A stretch of DNA of 64,000 nt from Episyrphus balteatus (lineage: Eukaryota > Arthropoda > Insecta > Diptera > Syrphidae): NCBI RefSeq assembly GCF_945859705.1, contig NC_079135.1, positions 31,359,679 through 31,423,678 of the forward strand, given 5' to 3'. The stretch's first letter is position 1; every line of letters starts with the position of its first letter. The notes below the pieces were generated by a model, which ran no database searches, was not told the origin of the DNA, and saw nothing but the letters and a program-made list of their open reading frames with translations. This document shows positions 14,326 through 25,548 of the stretch, one piece after another. The position numbers and the translations under genes were made by a program.

Positions 14326-16864
14326 TGCTCCAAGTTCGAGTCTCGAGAAAATATCAACTTAATTTGAAATTCTTTGCATTGCATGTGCTCAATTCAAAAA
14401 TTATCTAGACTCCCCGCAATCTTTTTTCTTGTAATAAATAGATCGTTAAAAAAAAGTAGGGCATCTGTCATCTTCAATTGAAGCCAACAAGAAATAAATA
14501 CTTCGTAACTCTGATATCCAATGTTTCATAGAGATAAGTGATAAGTACGAGTTTTTTCGAGTTTCGACACACAAGGTGCTGTTAAAAAGGTTAAATTATT
14601 TTCTAGCTAATTTTAAACTGTCATTTTTTTCCAAAATATAATACCTGTAACCCTTTGTAGAGTCAAAACCCAAAAAATAAACAGAAATCATATCTGTCTC
14701 CCTCGTTTCTTTATGTTTAATATTTTATACTGTTTCCTACACTTAAATATAATCTACTTTAAACAATGAGATCTCTTCTTTAAATAGGTATACGGAATCC
14801 GTTTCAACTCTTCTCTTTTAAATTTAAAGTTCATTTCATTTTAATAAGAATTTTCTTCTTAAAAAAAGACTAAAAATGAAAAAATTTCTTATTAGTGCTT
14901 TGTGAGACAACGAGTGGTGGTCAACAATGTTACCACATAAAAATAAAAAGAATTTCTTATTAAAATAAATGCGGATTTATTTTAATTATCAAATTTAAGA
15001 AATTAAGAAGATTTGTCCGCTTAATTGAAAACAGAAGTCTTGTCAGTGTCTTCTTTGTTTTTAGTATGTCTTTTATCTTCGTGTGTGTAAAATTAACAAA
15101 ACTCGATGCAAAGACAAAAAGAAGTTGGTCACACTACTTGGTCACATTACTTGAATTAAAATAAATATTTAGGCAATTAAAGTCTTAATTTTTTTTTTTT
15201 GTTACCCATTATTAATAAATCAACAAGATAGTCAGTCTCTGATTTATTAGTTCCGAAAGAGCCTTTAATTACAGTTTTCAACATTTCAACAAAATTTGAA
15301 AAAAGTGGAAATGATGTGACCTCTCTTGCTGTCATTCCATCTATAGCAGACAATGAACTATTTGGCAATTATGTAAATTTGTTTTTTTTTTTACAAAAGT
15401 CAAGCCTTTAATGTACAAACATATATGCAAATCAATTGCTTTTGCATAAATCAACTAGCTGCAACATTTCAATGACCGCGTGCCGCACCATACAGTATTA
15501 TACAGAAGATGAAATGCTTGTGGAAGCTTAATGTCTGTAATCTTCCAAACACAATGGCCACTTTCTTTGTAATCAAGCCATTCATTCCGCTAAAGCCTCC
15601 ACTATTCGTTCATAAATCATAGAAAAAAAGTCGGTCCACGCTGCTAGATCATCCAATCTGCATTGAATATAATATTTACATGAGCTTGATGGTGCATGTC
15701 TCGGTTTGGTCGCAAAGTGATTATCCAAATGATTTTTTTTTCTTTGATGTGCGGGTTTTATAATAATTTTTACTTGTTTTTTTTTCTTAAATTTTTTTTC
15801 TAAAAATGTTGTTACTAAAACCGATGGGAAAAACTGAGGAAAACGAAAAAAATGGGCATTCACCACCCAACTGGTACTCGGCTAGCATGTCCAAATCATG
15901 AAATCCTGTTTCTTTTCTGTTAGTTGCGAGTTGTGACTTGCGAGTATGGTGGAGTATGGTCCTATGGACCATGTTGTGATGGCTATTTGCTTCAGCTTCA
16001 ACTTCAACAATCGTAAACTATTATTCGACTTGGTGTAGCTAAAGTTGAAAATGATGAAGATTATGGCGACTTGCTGGCGATGGCGTTTGGGCATTTCAAG
16101 AGTGTTGTTTAACATAGAGACGAATATAATTTCCAAAAACTTTCGCTTTCGAATGGAGGAGGGCTTATAATCTTGTAAGAGTTTGGAGATATAATATGAA
16201 ATACTTCAGAGGTCGATGATTTTTTTTTATTTAATTTTTGTTAAGAGTTGCAACTTTTTTTATTTAAACTTTTTAGTTACAAAAAAAAATGTAAGCTTTG
16301 TGTTTGTTTATGCTAAAGAGGTATTCAGTTTTTGTATATGCGCGGGAATTGATTTAATTGGACTTTTTTTGTAAAGGTACTGATGTGATGTATTTTGAGA
16401 AAGTATTTGACAATGGTTACATTGTTCCCTAATGGATTCATTGATGATAATGTTTATATTAAAGAAAGTTAGGAGATTTTCAAGATTTAGGAAAATATAT
16501 AATTTGACAACGTTTTCAATTTTCGCTGAACATTTAAAGAATGCATTTTAGGAATCAATTGTCAAAGAAAATTAAAAAAATCAGTTTTTTCTGGGTTTGT
16601 TTACGCTTAATTCTAAGTTTGTTAGAGCACGTGGGACATCTCGATTTGGTATATTAGTGTCCACTGTGAATTTCAAAACACTTCAACACTCACAGATGTT
16701 TCTAAGATGATGGATTTGTAAAAGTTCCGATAGTCCCAGAATATTCACGGCGTCGTACTCAAAGTTGAAAATCGCTTAAAGCACACTTTGTCAAACCTTG
16801 TCAACGGATCTTGGTCTGTAGTCTTATACAATTAAGTAAACTCTAGAACTAAAACCACGTTGCT
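14326..16864. other. Intergenic, no gene supported
   Basis: AT-rich sequence with several minus-strand open frames (for example 15582-15866 and 15882-16136). They overlap one another, contain homopolymer runs, and show no domain or splice structure I recognise. Inverted TTAATAAGAA-type motifs around 14850-14970 suggest an old MITE. Confidence 0.35.
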
Positions 16865-16995
16865 ACACGGAGAAAAAAGTGTCACCTTAAAATAAGGTGA
16901 TATCCGCTTAAAATAAGGTGATTCCACTTAAACTCAGTTAAATTTAATGTGAATGAACATCATCTTATTTTAATGTGAATGTTCATCTTAAAAAA
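16865..16995. repeat. Truncated copy of the ACACGGAGAAAAAA element
   Basis: It starts ACACGGAGAAAAAAG and continues with AAAATAAGGTGA repeats shared with the complete element at 23709-24218. No matching right end is visible, so this is one end only. Confidence 0.6.
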
Positions 16996-17185
16996 ACCGA
17001 CCAAAAATACAAATTTTAAAATTATATGCACACATTAGCTTTGCTTGCAGTTTATCATACTCATTTCAGGCAGGTATTTGAAGTGAGAACTCGAACAAAA
17101 TATGGGACACTGTGGCGTATGCGTAATACTTTTTTTCTGCAAAAAATCTTAATCAGTAGATATAAAATTTCTATCGCTGGCTGGT

Positions 17186-18715
17186 CAAATAAACTATAAT
17201 ACAGTAAAATAAGGAGAAAAAAGGGGTAAATCTCGGAATGAATGTTAGTAGAAATTTTGTTTGCTCAATATCTTCCTTTTGCCATTCTATAACATATCTC
17301 AAAAGTCTAGAAAAATCTCATGTCCGCTTGTCGCGATTTCAAGGTCAAATCGCGAAATGGAGATTTTCAAAATTAGCAAAAATAGGCTATGGTATTATAT
17401 ACACATATGATACATGATTTCAAGGTATTTTTTAATGCTGATTCCAAAAAATTTAAAATCAAGACAATCTGACGTCTCTGGAAAAAGTTATACTAGTTTT
17501 TCATCTGTCAACTCATATTATTATAACAGTTGCAAACTTACTGCCGAAAAACCCTTAAAAATTATGGTAGATGAACCAAATTTTGCATGAAGATTTTAGA
17601 ATTCATCATTATTAAAAATCAAAACAATCCATTACAAAAAAATATATATACCTACGAAATAATGGTATTTTTTGATTGAGAGGCAAATTTTAGGATATGC
17701 ACTAAAGAAGATTCTTGTTCATCTTAGGAATAAGTGCAAATAAGCTAATTTTTTCATTTTAATCTTTGTTTGGATATTTTTTAACTACCCTCAAAAATCT
17801 AAAAAAATCTCATGTCCGCAAGTCCTAATTTTCTTGGTTTGAAAATAAGGTGCAGATTTTAAAAAATTGGAAAACTACACTTCAGATATTTGTGTCAGAT
17901 CAACATGAATAAGGTGCATTACTTTTCAGGGATGGTCAGGTTGACTTGTTTGTGAGTTTTGTTGGAATTAGTGTTAAAAAATACCTTTAAATCATGTCGC
18001 TTATGTTGGTATACATTTAAAAATTTAAACTTTTCTTATTAATTTTTTAAAATCTGCACCTTATTTTCAAACCAAGAAATTTAGGACTTGCGGACATGAG
18101 ATATTTTTAGATTTTTGAGGGTAGTTAAAGAATATCCAAACAAAGATTAAAATGAAAAAATTAGCTTATTTGCACTTATTCCTAAGATGAACAAGATTCT
18201 TCTTTAGTGCATATCCTAAAATTTGCCCCTCCATCAAAAAATACCATTATATCGTAGGTATATATATTTTTTGTAAGGGATTGTTTTGATTTTTAATAAT
18301 GATGGATTCCAAAATCTTCATGCAAAATTTGGTTCATCTACCATAATTTTAAAGGGTTTTTCGGCAGTAAGTTTGCAACTGTTATAATAATATGAGTTGA
18401 CAGATGAAAAACAGGTATAACTTTTTCCAGAGACGTCAGATTGTCTTGATTTTAGATTTTTTGGAATCAGCATTAAAAAATACCTTGAAATCATGTATCA
18501 TATGTGTATATACTACCATAGCCTATTTTTGCTAATTTTGAAAATCTCCATTTCGCGATATGACCTTGAAATCGCAACAAGCGGACATGAGATTTTTCTA
18601 GACTTTTGAGATATGTTATAGAATGGCAAAAGGAAGATATTGAGCAAAAAAAATTTCTACTAACATTCATTCCGAGGTTAAACCCTTATTTAACTGGATT
18701 ATAATTTATTTTGTA
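17186..18715. mobile_element. 1.53-kb near-perfect inverted repeat (foldback element)
   Basis: Two arms of about 680 bp (17186-17875 and 18036-18715) are inverted copies that differ at only a few percent of positions, around a spacer of about 160 bp. The outer ends read TATAATACAGTAAAATAAGG on the left and its slightly diverged inverse on the right. The target duplication cannot be fixed, because the flanking AAATAA sequence is itself part of the palindrome. There is no ORF. The arms share a small internal subrepeat (CTCATGTCCGC). A transcript through it would form a very long duplex. Confidence 0.85.
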
Positions 18716-19639
18716 TAGTAATTTATATTGAAATTATTCTTCTGATAATTTGAGTAAAAATTGAAAAATGAATGCTGTTCATATAGCTGGTCTTGCAAAA
18801 TGTAACATTATAAAGTTTAGAAATTTTGCAGAGCCAGGATTGAGTGTTTTTTTTTTTTTCTTCTATAGAAGGCTTACAGCTGTAGTAGACCAAATCACAA
18901 AAGGTTACTGAGAGATAAAAAGAGTTAAATTTAAATACGATGCATTCAATTTCTATTAGTTTAACATTGTGTTAGAAACGAAACAATTTTTGGCATAACT
19001 CGAGTTATGCCATCATCAGTAAGTAAAGACTTTAATAAAGTATAATCTTGCATACATTTTGGCACTACATATATTTGGAAAAAAAAGATTTCAATACTTT
19101 AAGCTAGCACAAGATTTTTTTTTTTTGTGTATGATAAACCCGAATCCGAAGTCAGAAATATTTAATCGGTTTCAATTTTTGAAACATTACCGTTAAGCAA
19201 TGCCAAAAACTGATTGTTTTCCAGGTTATGCTATAATGTTAGGTTGTTTTTTTTACATCTTGCAAAACCTGTTTAGTATCTCTTTTATTGTCAGTGATCT
19301 GAAGTTGTTCAGCTAGTAATATTATAATGGAGAATATTACGTTAATCAAACACACTAGCTTCAAAACAAGATATCTCGCCCAAAAGATATGTTGAAGGCA
19401 ACCAAAAACATTTGAAGAAGTATAGTTTGGTGTCTGCGACAAAAACCTTGTTGACCAGTGTAATTTTGCTAACTTTAAGTTAGGTCTTATATAAATTAGT
19501 AAACAATACGAGTATGATAAAATATGTTTTAAGTTATACAAAACTCAAACAAATGCAATTACATTTGTGATTTAATAATTTCTTAATAGCTTTTAACAAT
19601 TATAATTTAATCTATTTGTCTAGAGAAAAGTGAGTGCAT

Positions 19640-19677
<38 letters not shown>

Positions 19678-20877
19678 GGTGCAAAAGAGATTATGAACGA
19701 ATAGCTTGTGCAATCAAGTGTGAAGGAGTCTCAATCTTAAGAGTGCAGTTTCGTGATGCATGGTTAGAGGAGAAATCCATTGGCGTAGCGAACACATAAA
19801 ATTTTAAATTATAAGTTAGTTGTTTTTGTTTTTGTCATACAGTAATTACAGAGGATGCATGCGTTTGATTTCTTATTATAATTTGTCCTCATTAGTTGTT
19901 GTAGCAAATGTAATTTAATTATGTAGTATTTGTTGAATATAGTATGTGTGTAGGTATAAAGTGAAGATGATCAAATTGCGTGCCATGTTTTGGTGTCATT
20001 TATATTAGACAGATATAAAAAAGGTGTCTCATATACTTTTAGCAAATTAATGACGCAAACCTTCTCATATACATAACATAATATTTTTATGAGCTTAGAT
20101 TTTTATTTAAAATTGTTAGGAGGATCACATTGAATTTTTACATCTTTCTTTTACATTTTTGGAAGATCAAATAAAGTCAAGTTTTGACTATTTTCTAAGT
20201 TTCAAAAGAACACAAAATGTAAAAGAAGACGAAAAGGAAAACGAATCATATAATGATTTCCACAAGTTCTAATCAAAAACATAAAAAACTTCTACCTAAC
20301 AGTTGAAGTTGCTGCACGAGAACTAGCAAACCAAGAACAAGACATCTATTAGCAGGTATAGCAAATAGCAATTAGATTCTATTGTAGATTTTTTTTTTTT
20401 TTTTTCAAGGAAGATATCTAGGTCAGATTAGCATTGGCAAGTTAATGATAGGAATGAAAAGACACTAACTTAATGAAAAGAACGTGCAATGCTCTTAAGA
20501 TAGCGTGAGGATACAAAACATAATCTAGGTTTTTGGCAAAACCATGGATTGTCTTTGTTGTATACTCGAGAGGTGTTGTGATGTCTTTTTCATTGAATTT
20601 AATTGTCACCTAATACAATTGTGTTTGCAGGCAACATAGAATGTAAATTGAGCTCTTTTGGATACTTCATAAGGTTTTAATTTGTTTTCGATTCCGAATA
20701 TATTAAACCGACATTAACTTACATAAGTTATGATTAACGAAAGGATTGTCTGTCAAACAAGGACTGTGGCATGAATTCCTGATAAAGATAGTCTCGCATA
20801 AAACATCTTCAGTCCAATGGAAAAACTCACTGAACATTTGACCCGACCTTCTCTTATAAGGACATCCAATTGACAGG
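18716..20877. other. Intergenic, no gene supported
   Basis: AT-rich. It contains the (CAT)12 microsatellite at 19642-19677 and poly-T runs. The minus-strand frame at 19239-19541 shows no recognisable domain and I regard it as chance. Confidence 0.4.
19642..19677. repeat. (CAT)12 microsatellite
   Basis: Twelve perfect CAT units. Confidence 0.95.
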
Positions 20878-21438
20878 TTCAGAAACATTAGGGACTAAAA
20901 ATTAAGTCAAGTTTCGAGTATGCGATTGGTTATCAGTGAAAAAGTCTTTCCAATTTTGGCAATTTTATTGGAAATTTGACTTAAAAGTTAGCCAAGAAGA
21001 ATTTTCGTTCAGAAAAAGTTTCTTGAACTGGGCACGTTTTCAAGAAAACTTTTCTGAACGAACATTCTTCTTCATTGTCATATCATGGTCCAAATTGGGC
21101 ATCCATATTTCAATCCCATACACCAAATTGAACTGTCACTGGGAAGATTCGGAAACCTAAGGACTGAATTGAGGCAATTTTATAAAGCTGTATTGAAAGT
21201 TATACAAGAAATATCTGCCTATTGCGTTTTACACTTCTCACTAAATTTCCGTTCAGAAAATAACGTTGGACACGTTCAGGAAATATTAGGTACTAGAAAT
21301 TTAGTCAACATCATTTTCAGAACGGAAATTTATCGAGTTAGGGAGATTTTTCTTGCCTAACTTTCCAATAAAATTGTTTGAATTGGAAGGATTTTTTTTT
21401 TTGCGAAATATTTAGTCCGAAATTTTTCGAACCTGCCC
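20878..21438. mobile_element. Diverged foldback element with an internal strong hairpin
   Basis: The left end (CAGGTTCAGAAAC) and right end (TTTTTCGAACCTG) are inverted, and inner blocks such as AATTTTATTGGAAA recur inverted at about 20963 and 21364. Within it, 20996-21072 forms a 33-bp stem with about three mismatches and an 11-base loop. No target duplication is evident, so the element is old. Confidence 0.55.
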
Positions 21439-22699
21439 CTTACCTAAAAATCGAGACTGTAATGTGTTCTGAACGTGCCCATTGTCAACCGAAAATATTA
21501 ACCGCTTTTTTGGGATGAAACCAAAAATATTAATGTGGAAAAACTATGAATTTAATAAGAAACAGCACGATCCGCTTAGTCAGGATCAAAACATTGAATA
21601 CAAATTTGATCGAAATCGAAATTATGGGTTTGTCAGAACCAATTTTTACCATTTCTTCCCAATAAGATACTTATCAATTTAATTGAACATCAGACACTCC
21701 AAATGAAAAAAAAAGAATACAACTCCAAACACAACTTATAAATAGAATAAAGCAGTCTGGTGATAGGATTCATACATAAAGCTTGTGATAGCACGTTCAT
21801 GTTTTTGTTGTTGCTACGTTCGAAAATGTACATTTAGATAGCTTATATTCAAAATAGATTTAAAAACCGTCTGTCATTCATATATGAGTCAAGATTTTTT
21901 ATGTGTATGAAGAATACATCGAACCATTATTTAATACGAATGCGGTGTCGTAGACAAATGACACTTTTGTTAACCTCTCGAAGGTGTCATCTTTTAAATA
22001 GATGCGACACCACATAGCACATCTAACTAAACAATGGTCTCCATTGAAATCTTTTTCATCTTACACCTTGAACGCAATACACAACAAAACTTTGTCGTTT
22101 CATAGGCTTGAGTGCGCTTTGAAGCGTTGCGCTGCTTCGTCGTTGTCGTCGTCATCATTGTCATAGTATTATTGTCGTGGCTTATTGTTTGACTATTATT
22201 AAGCTGGGGAATAATGGTGCAACAAAACTAAGTACACCAACAAGTTTTGTGGTGCACTTTGTAAATGTTATACAAATGTGCAAATGCTAACTTGGCTGGT
22301 ACATAAAAGGGCAACGACTGCTCGCGCAACACACACATACGAAAAAAAATCCAATTGCATAGTCATCAATTGCTGAGATGATGAAGAAAAACTTTCGCTT
22401 TCTACAACAAATGACGGTATTTTGGGAAACAAAAGAAATTCATAAGATGACGATGGTGGTGGTGGCTGCTGATAGTATAGTGATGGCTTTCGTAATTATT
22501 CCTCTGTCATATAAATTAATTCAAAAGATGATATTTATCACAGGCTTAACCAATTTGATGGTGATGCTGCAGGTATCTATAAAATCTATATGATTAGATT
22601 ATAATAACATGATGCATTTCTTTATTATATCCAACGTGGTAACAAGATAATCAAATACTGTTTGGTGAAAAGCTAGACAAAGTAATGAAGCTATGCCCA
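21439..22699. other. Intergenic, no gene supported
   Basis: The part from 22080 to 22330 is less AT-rich (CGTTGTCGTCG repeats, then ACATAAAAGGGCAACG) and could be regulatory. The 71-codon frame at 22378-22593 after it has one hydrophobic stretch but no family I know, so I do not call it a gene. Confidence 0.3.
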
Positions 22700-22790
22700 T
22701 CTAACTATTTTACTTTTATAAAGTCTTACAGGGACCACAATTACCACCTATAAGGCCTTATAGGAGCAAAATTGTTAATCGAGTGCTTAT
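22700..22790. repeat. Short hairpin repeat, copy 1
   Basis: The sequence around TATAAAGTCTTACAGG pairs with CCTATAAGGCCTTATA across a short loop. It matches the better-conserved hairpin at 30090-30170, showing a dispersed short MITE family. Confidence 0.6.
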
Positions 22791-23708
22791 GACAATTGAA
22801 CTATTAACCTTTGACACCGAAGTAAAACCGGGTTCTTGAGAAACAAAAATTAAAAATCAAACCCACAATACGAGTTTTTTCTTAAATTTTGTTAAGCTAC
22901 AGGTTTTCGTAAACCACACATTTTTTATTAAACCACTCAAAATCTGATCAATGAATCAATTCATTTCTCGATCTGTTTGTTCTAAAAATCAATTTATTGT
23001 CGTTTTCGATTGGAAACACTCAAGGATTCACTCATTCTGAAATCCAATAAAACAGTTTGAATCGCTTCCACTCAATTTTGTTTTTTTTTTGTTTATGTTT
23101 GTTTTTATTTGAAATTCAAAATGTCAAATATGGCATAGGATTTGAAAAATAATTTATATTAAAAGAAAATTGTGCCTAATGTTCAACAAATTAATGTTAA
23201 ATTCGTTTTTTAAACGTTTTTAAAATATTTTAAAAGCATAATTGAATTGTTTGAAAGTAAATTAACAAATTAATTTCAAAAAATAAAAAAAAAAGTGAAT
23301 GAAACATGATTGATGAGTGTTTATTTGACATGTGAGTATATTATGTATTAGTGCTTTTTGATTGGATTCTGTTTTGAAATCGAGAAGAGAATTTCTCTTC
23401 TCAGAAGCGTTCTGTCTGTCAGTTTTGTGCGAATAAAACACTTTCAGAAGGCTTCTGAATGATTCCGGACGCTTCCGGAGATCCAATCGAAAACGCCATA
23501 TGTTTATTGTATTTTGAAAGTGTCTGTGCGATTGCAGAAGCAAAATTTATGGAAACGTCATACGAAAACCTAAAAATATATTATTTTTTGAAGCTCGTTA
23601 ATGTAATTAGATCAGAAATAAATGGTGCTCGATATCTTAATTTTGAAAAAAAAATCTTAAAATGATAACGACCTATACTAAACAAAATAAAGCTTGTTAA
23701 ATTATATA
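22791..23708. other. Intergenic, no gene seen
   Basis: AT-rich; GAGAAGAGAATTTCTCTTCTC near 23380 is a local palindrome. Overlapping short frames on both strands at 23262-23665 are not supported. Confidence 0.35.
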
Positions 23709-24218
23709 CACTGAGAAAAAAGACCATCTAAAAACAAGCGGATTCTGGACATTAAATTAAGCGGATTTATTGCTAATATGACTTCCGTCTTAAATTAAGC
23801 GGACAAATCATCTGAATTTCTTGAATGCGCAAATTTAAAAGAAATCCACTTAATTTAAGCAGGATATCAGCTTTTTTTTTTGGAAACATTTGAATAAATA
23901 AAAAAAAAATTGGCATCCCCTGGGGATCGAACCTATAACTGTTGGGTCACTAGGCAAGTACCTTCCCATCGTGCTATATCACTGTTGGAAATAAGTTCCT
24001 ATGATAAACTGCAACTAAAGCTTAGGTCTATAACTATAATTATAAAAATTGTATGAAAAATTGATGAAAATTCACATTAAAATGAAATGAAGTTCACCTT
24101 AAATTTGACAGAGTTTAAGTGGAATCCACTAATTTTAAACGGACATCTTATTGTTTTAAGGTGGTGGGAATTAAGGTGAGCATCATCTTATTTTATGGTG
24201 CCTTTTTTTTCTCCGTGT
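23709..24218. mobile_element. 510-bp TIR element carrying a tRNA-like segment
   Basis: The left end is CACTGAGAAAAAAG and the right end is its inverse, CTTTTTTTTCTCCGTG. The subterminal sequence holds inverted copies of AAATTAAGCGGA/TCCACTTAATTTAAG. The centre contains the tRNA-like segment at 23911-23984. There is no ORF. A related truncated end lies at 16865. Confidence 0.7.
23911..23984 (-). other. tRNA-like sequence (Pol III box A and box B) inside the TIR element
   Basis: Minus strand: TAGCACGATGGG fits a Pol III A box and GGTTCGATCCC is a near-consensus B box about 35 bases further on, with total length near that of a tRNA. The acceptor ends do not pair convincingly and no clear anticodon stem forms, so it is a tRNA-derived (SINE-like) promoter or a decayed tRNA rather than a working gene. 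Confidence 0.55.
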
Positions 24219-25345
24219 TCAAACTCTTAAATTTCTAAAAACTTGCTATCGGACCCATCGCCTTAAAAAATTATTCCAGCTAATACTCAAATGCTAAATA
24301 ATCGTGTCAATACACCCATAAACTCTATTACTCACTATACAAGCACTATAGGTACTCTATACGATTGTAGGTTTATTATCAAGATACACTCAACTCATCC
24401 GCTTCGTATGCATAATCAGCACAAGAATAAGAAGACACGCAAATCCATAGTTATACCTCCATGTTCCATCTGATATATGCGGCGCTGACGCTGAGTGATG
24501 TTTAACTTTAAAGCTCGCATACGTGCTGTCGCAATATTTGAACTTGGACTTGTATTGTTTGCTGTAACAATTCACACACGTCATTTCAAGTAAACCTTCG
24601 CACAAGGAGCACAACAGATACTTACAGCTTGATGAGATGAGATCAGGCGTCTTTCGGACTACACGCAGACACCACTATGTGAATTTGACATATCACCCTT
24701 TTGGTAATCAAATTTTAAACAATGATGTGCACCCAGCTTAGTTGAAACTAACACCATCTTTTGTTTCGATCATGATCATCTTAAACCATGCCATTCACAA
24801 TGATCTGATAAATTTAGTTTATTTTGTGAAAGATGAAAAGTGACTGTGAAATATAACTTTGCTATGTCATCTGCATACATCCAATATAGTCTAGTGTATT
24901 ATGAGAATGTTGGCTTTGGTGAAAGTTTTCCTCAACGTTGTGTATACTCAATTTCCATAAGACGAAGACGAAGCAGAAGATATATTACTGAGGCACAATA
25001 TGCCATGGCGGCACAGTGATTCCTCATGTTCGACAGCGTAAAGTTCACATCTTCTCTCTGACAACTAGCCTATGGACTCGGAACCACAGATAATCGTGTT
25101 CTGTCTCTTATTGATCTCGTGTATTTCGTGTTCACTCTTTTTTGTATAGATGGCGATGCAAGCTGTCTTAAGAGGTTGCAGTGACTTTTGCTTTTGTTGC
25201 CAAGTAGAGGCTCATAGGTTACCCAACGGCAAATAATGTTTAGCGCATTCATCTTTGCCTCACCATTTCAGTTATACCCGCCAATATAGCTCCCCAGATA
25301 ATCCAATAAGAGGATTGTGTTTTGAATCTTTCTGCACTATCTACC
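24219..25345. other. Intergenic, no gene supported; Copia insertion site at its end
   Basis: Slightly GC-richer than the neighbouring repeats. Short frames on the minus strand (24390-24614 and 25070-25252) have no known domain. The Copia element interrupted this sequence at GGTTC (25346-25350), and it resumes at 29747. Confidence 0.35.
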
Positions 25346-25350
25346 GGTTC

Positions 25351-25535
25351 AGTTGGAAAATGTAATTAAAAGTCAAATATCTTCAAGCTTTAAACAACAA
25401 TATATTTGAATCAGAGTTTAAGATAGAATAATAATTTTTCATTGAAACATAAACATACTACAAACAATATTGATGCTAGATATATAAAACAAGTAATTTA
25501 CAGTAGATTCTTAATAATCATATAGAACTTCAACA
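25351..25535 (-). repeat. 3' LTR of the Copia element
   Basis: 185 bp; in minus orientation it starts TGTTGAAGTTC and ends TTTTCCAACT. By eye it matches the LTR at 29557-29741 base for base. Confidence 0.95.
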
Positions 25536-25548
25536 CCCCCACTAGAAT

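Noticed and set aside
15582..16136. Cluster of overlapping minus-strand frames
   Set aside because: They overlap in different frames, run through A/T homopolymers and have no domain.
20996..21072. Annotated microRNA gene
   Set aside because: The hairpin is strong, but it lies inside a decayed inverted-repeat element and there is no expression evidence, so it is listed only as a finding.
22378..22593. 71-codon frame with a hydrophobic stretch after a GC-richer patch
   Set aside because: No recognisable family, splice context or conservation evidence; the length is within chance for this much sequence.
23911..23984. Functional tRNA gene
   Set aside because: Box A and B are present, but the acceptor and anticodon stems do not pair properly.
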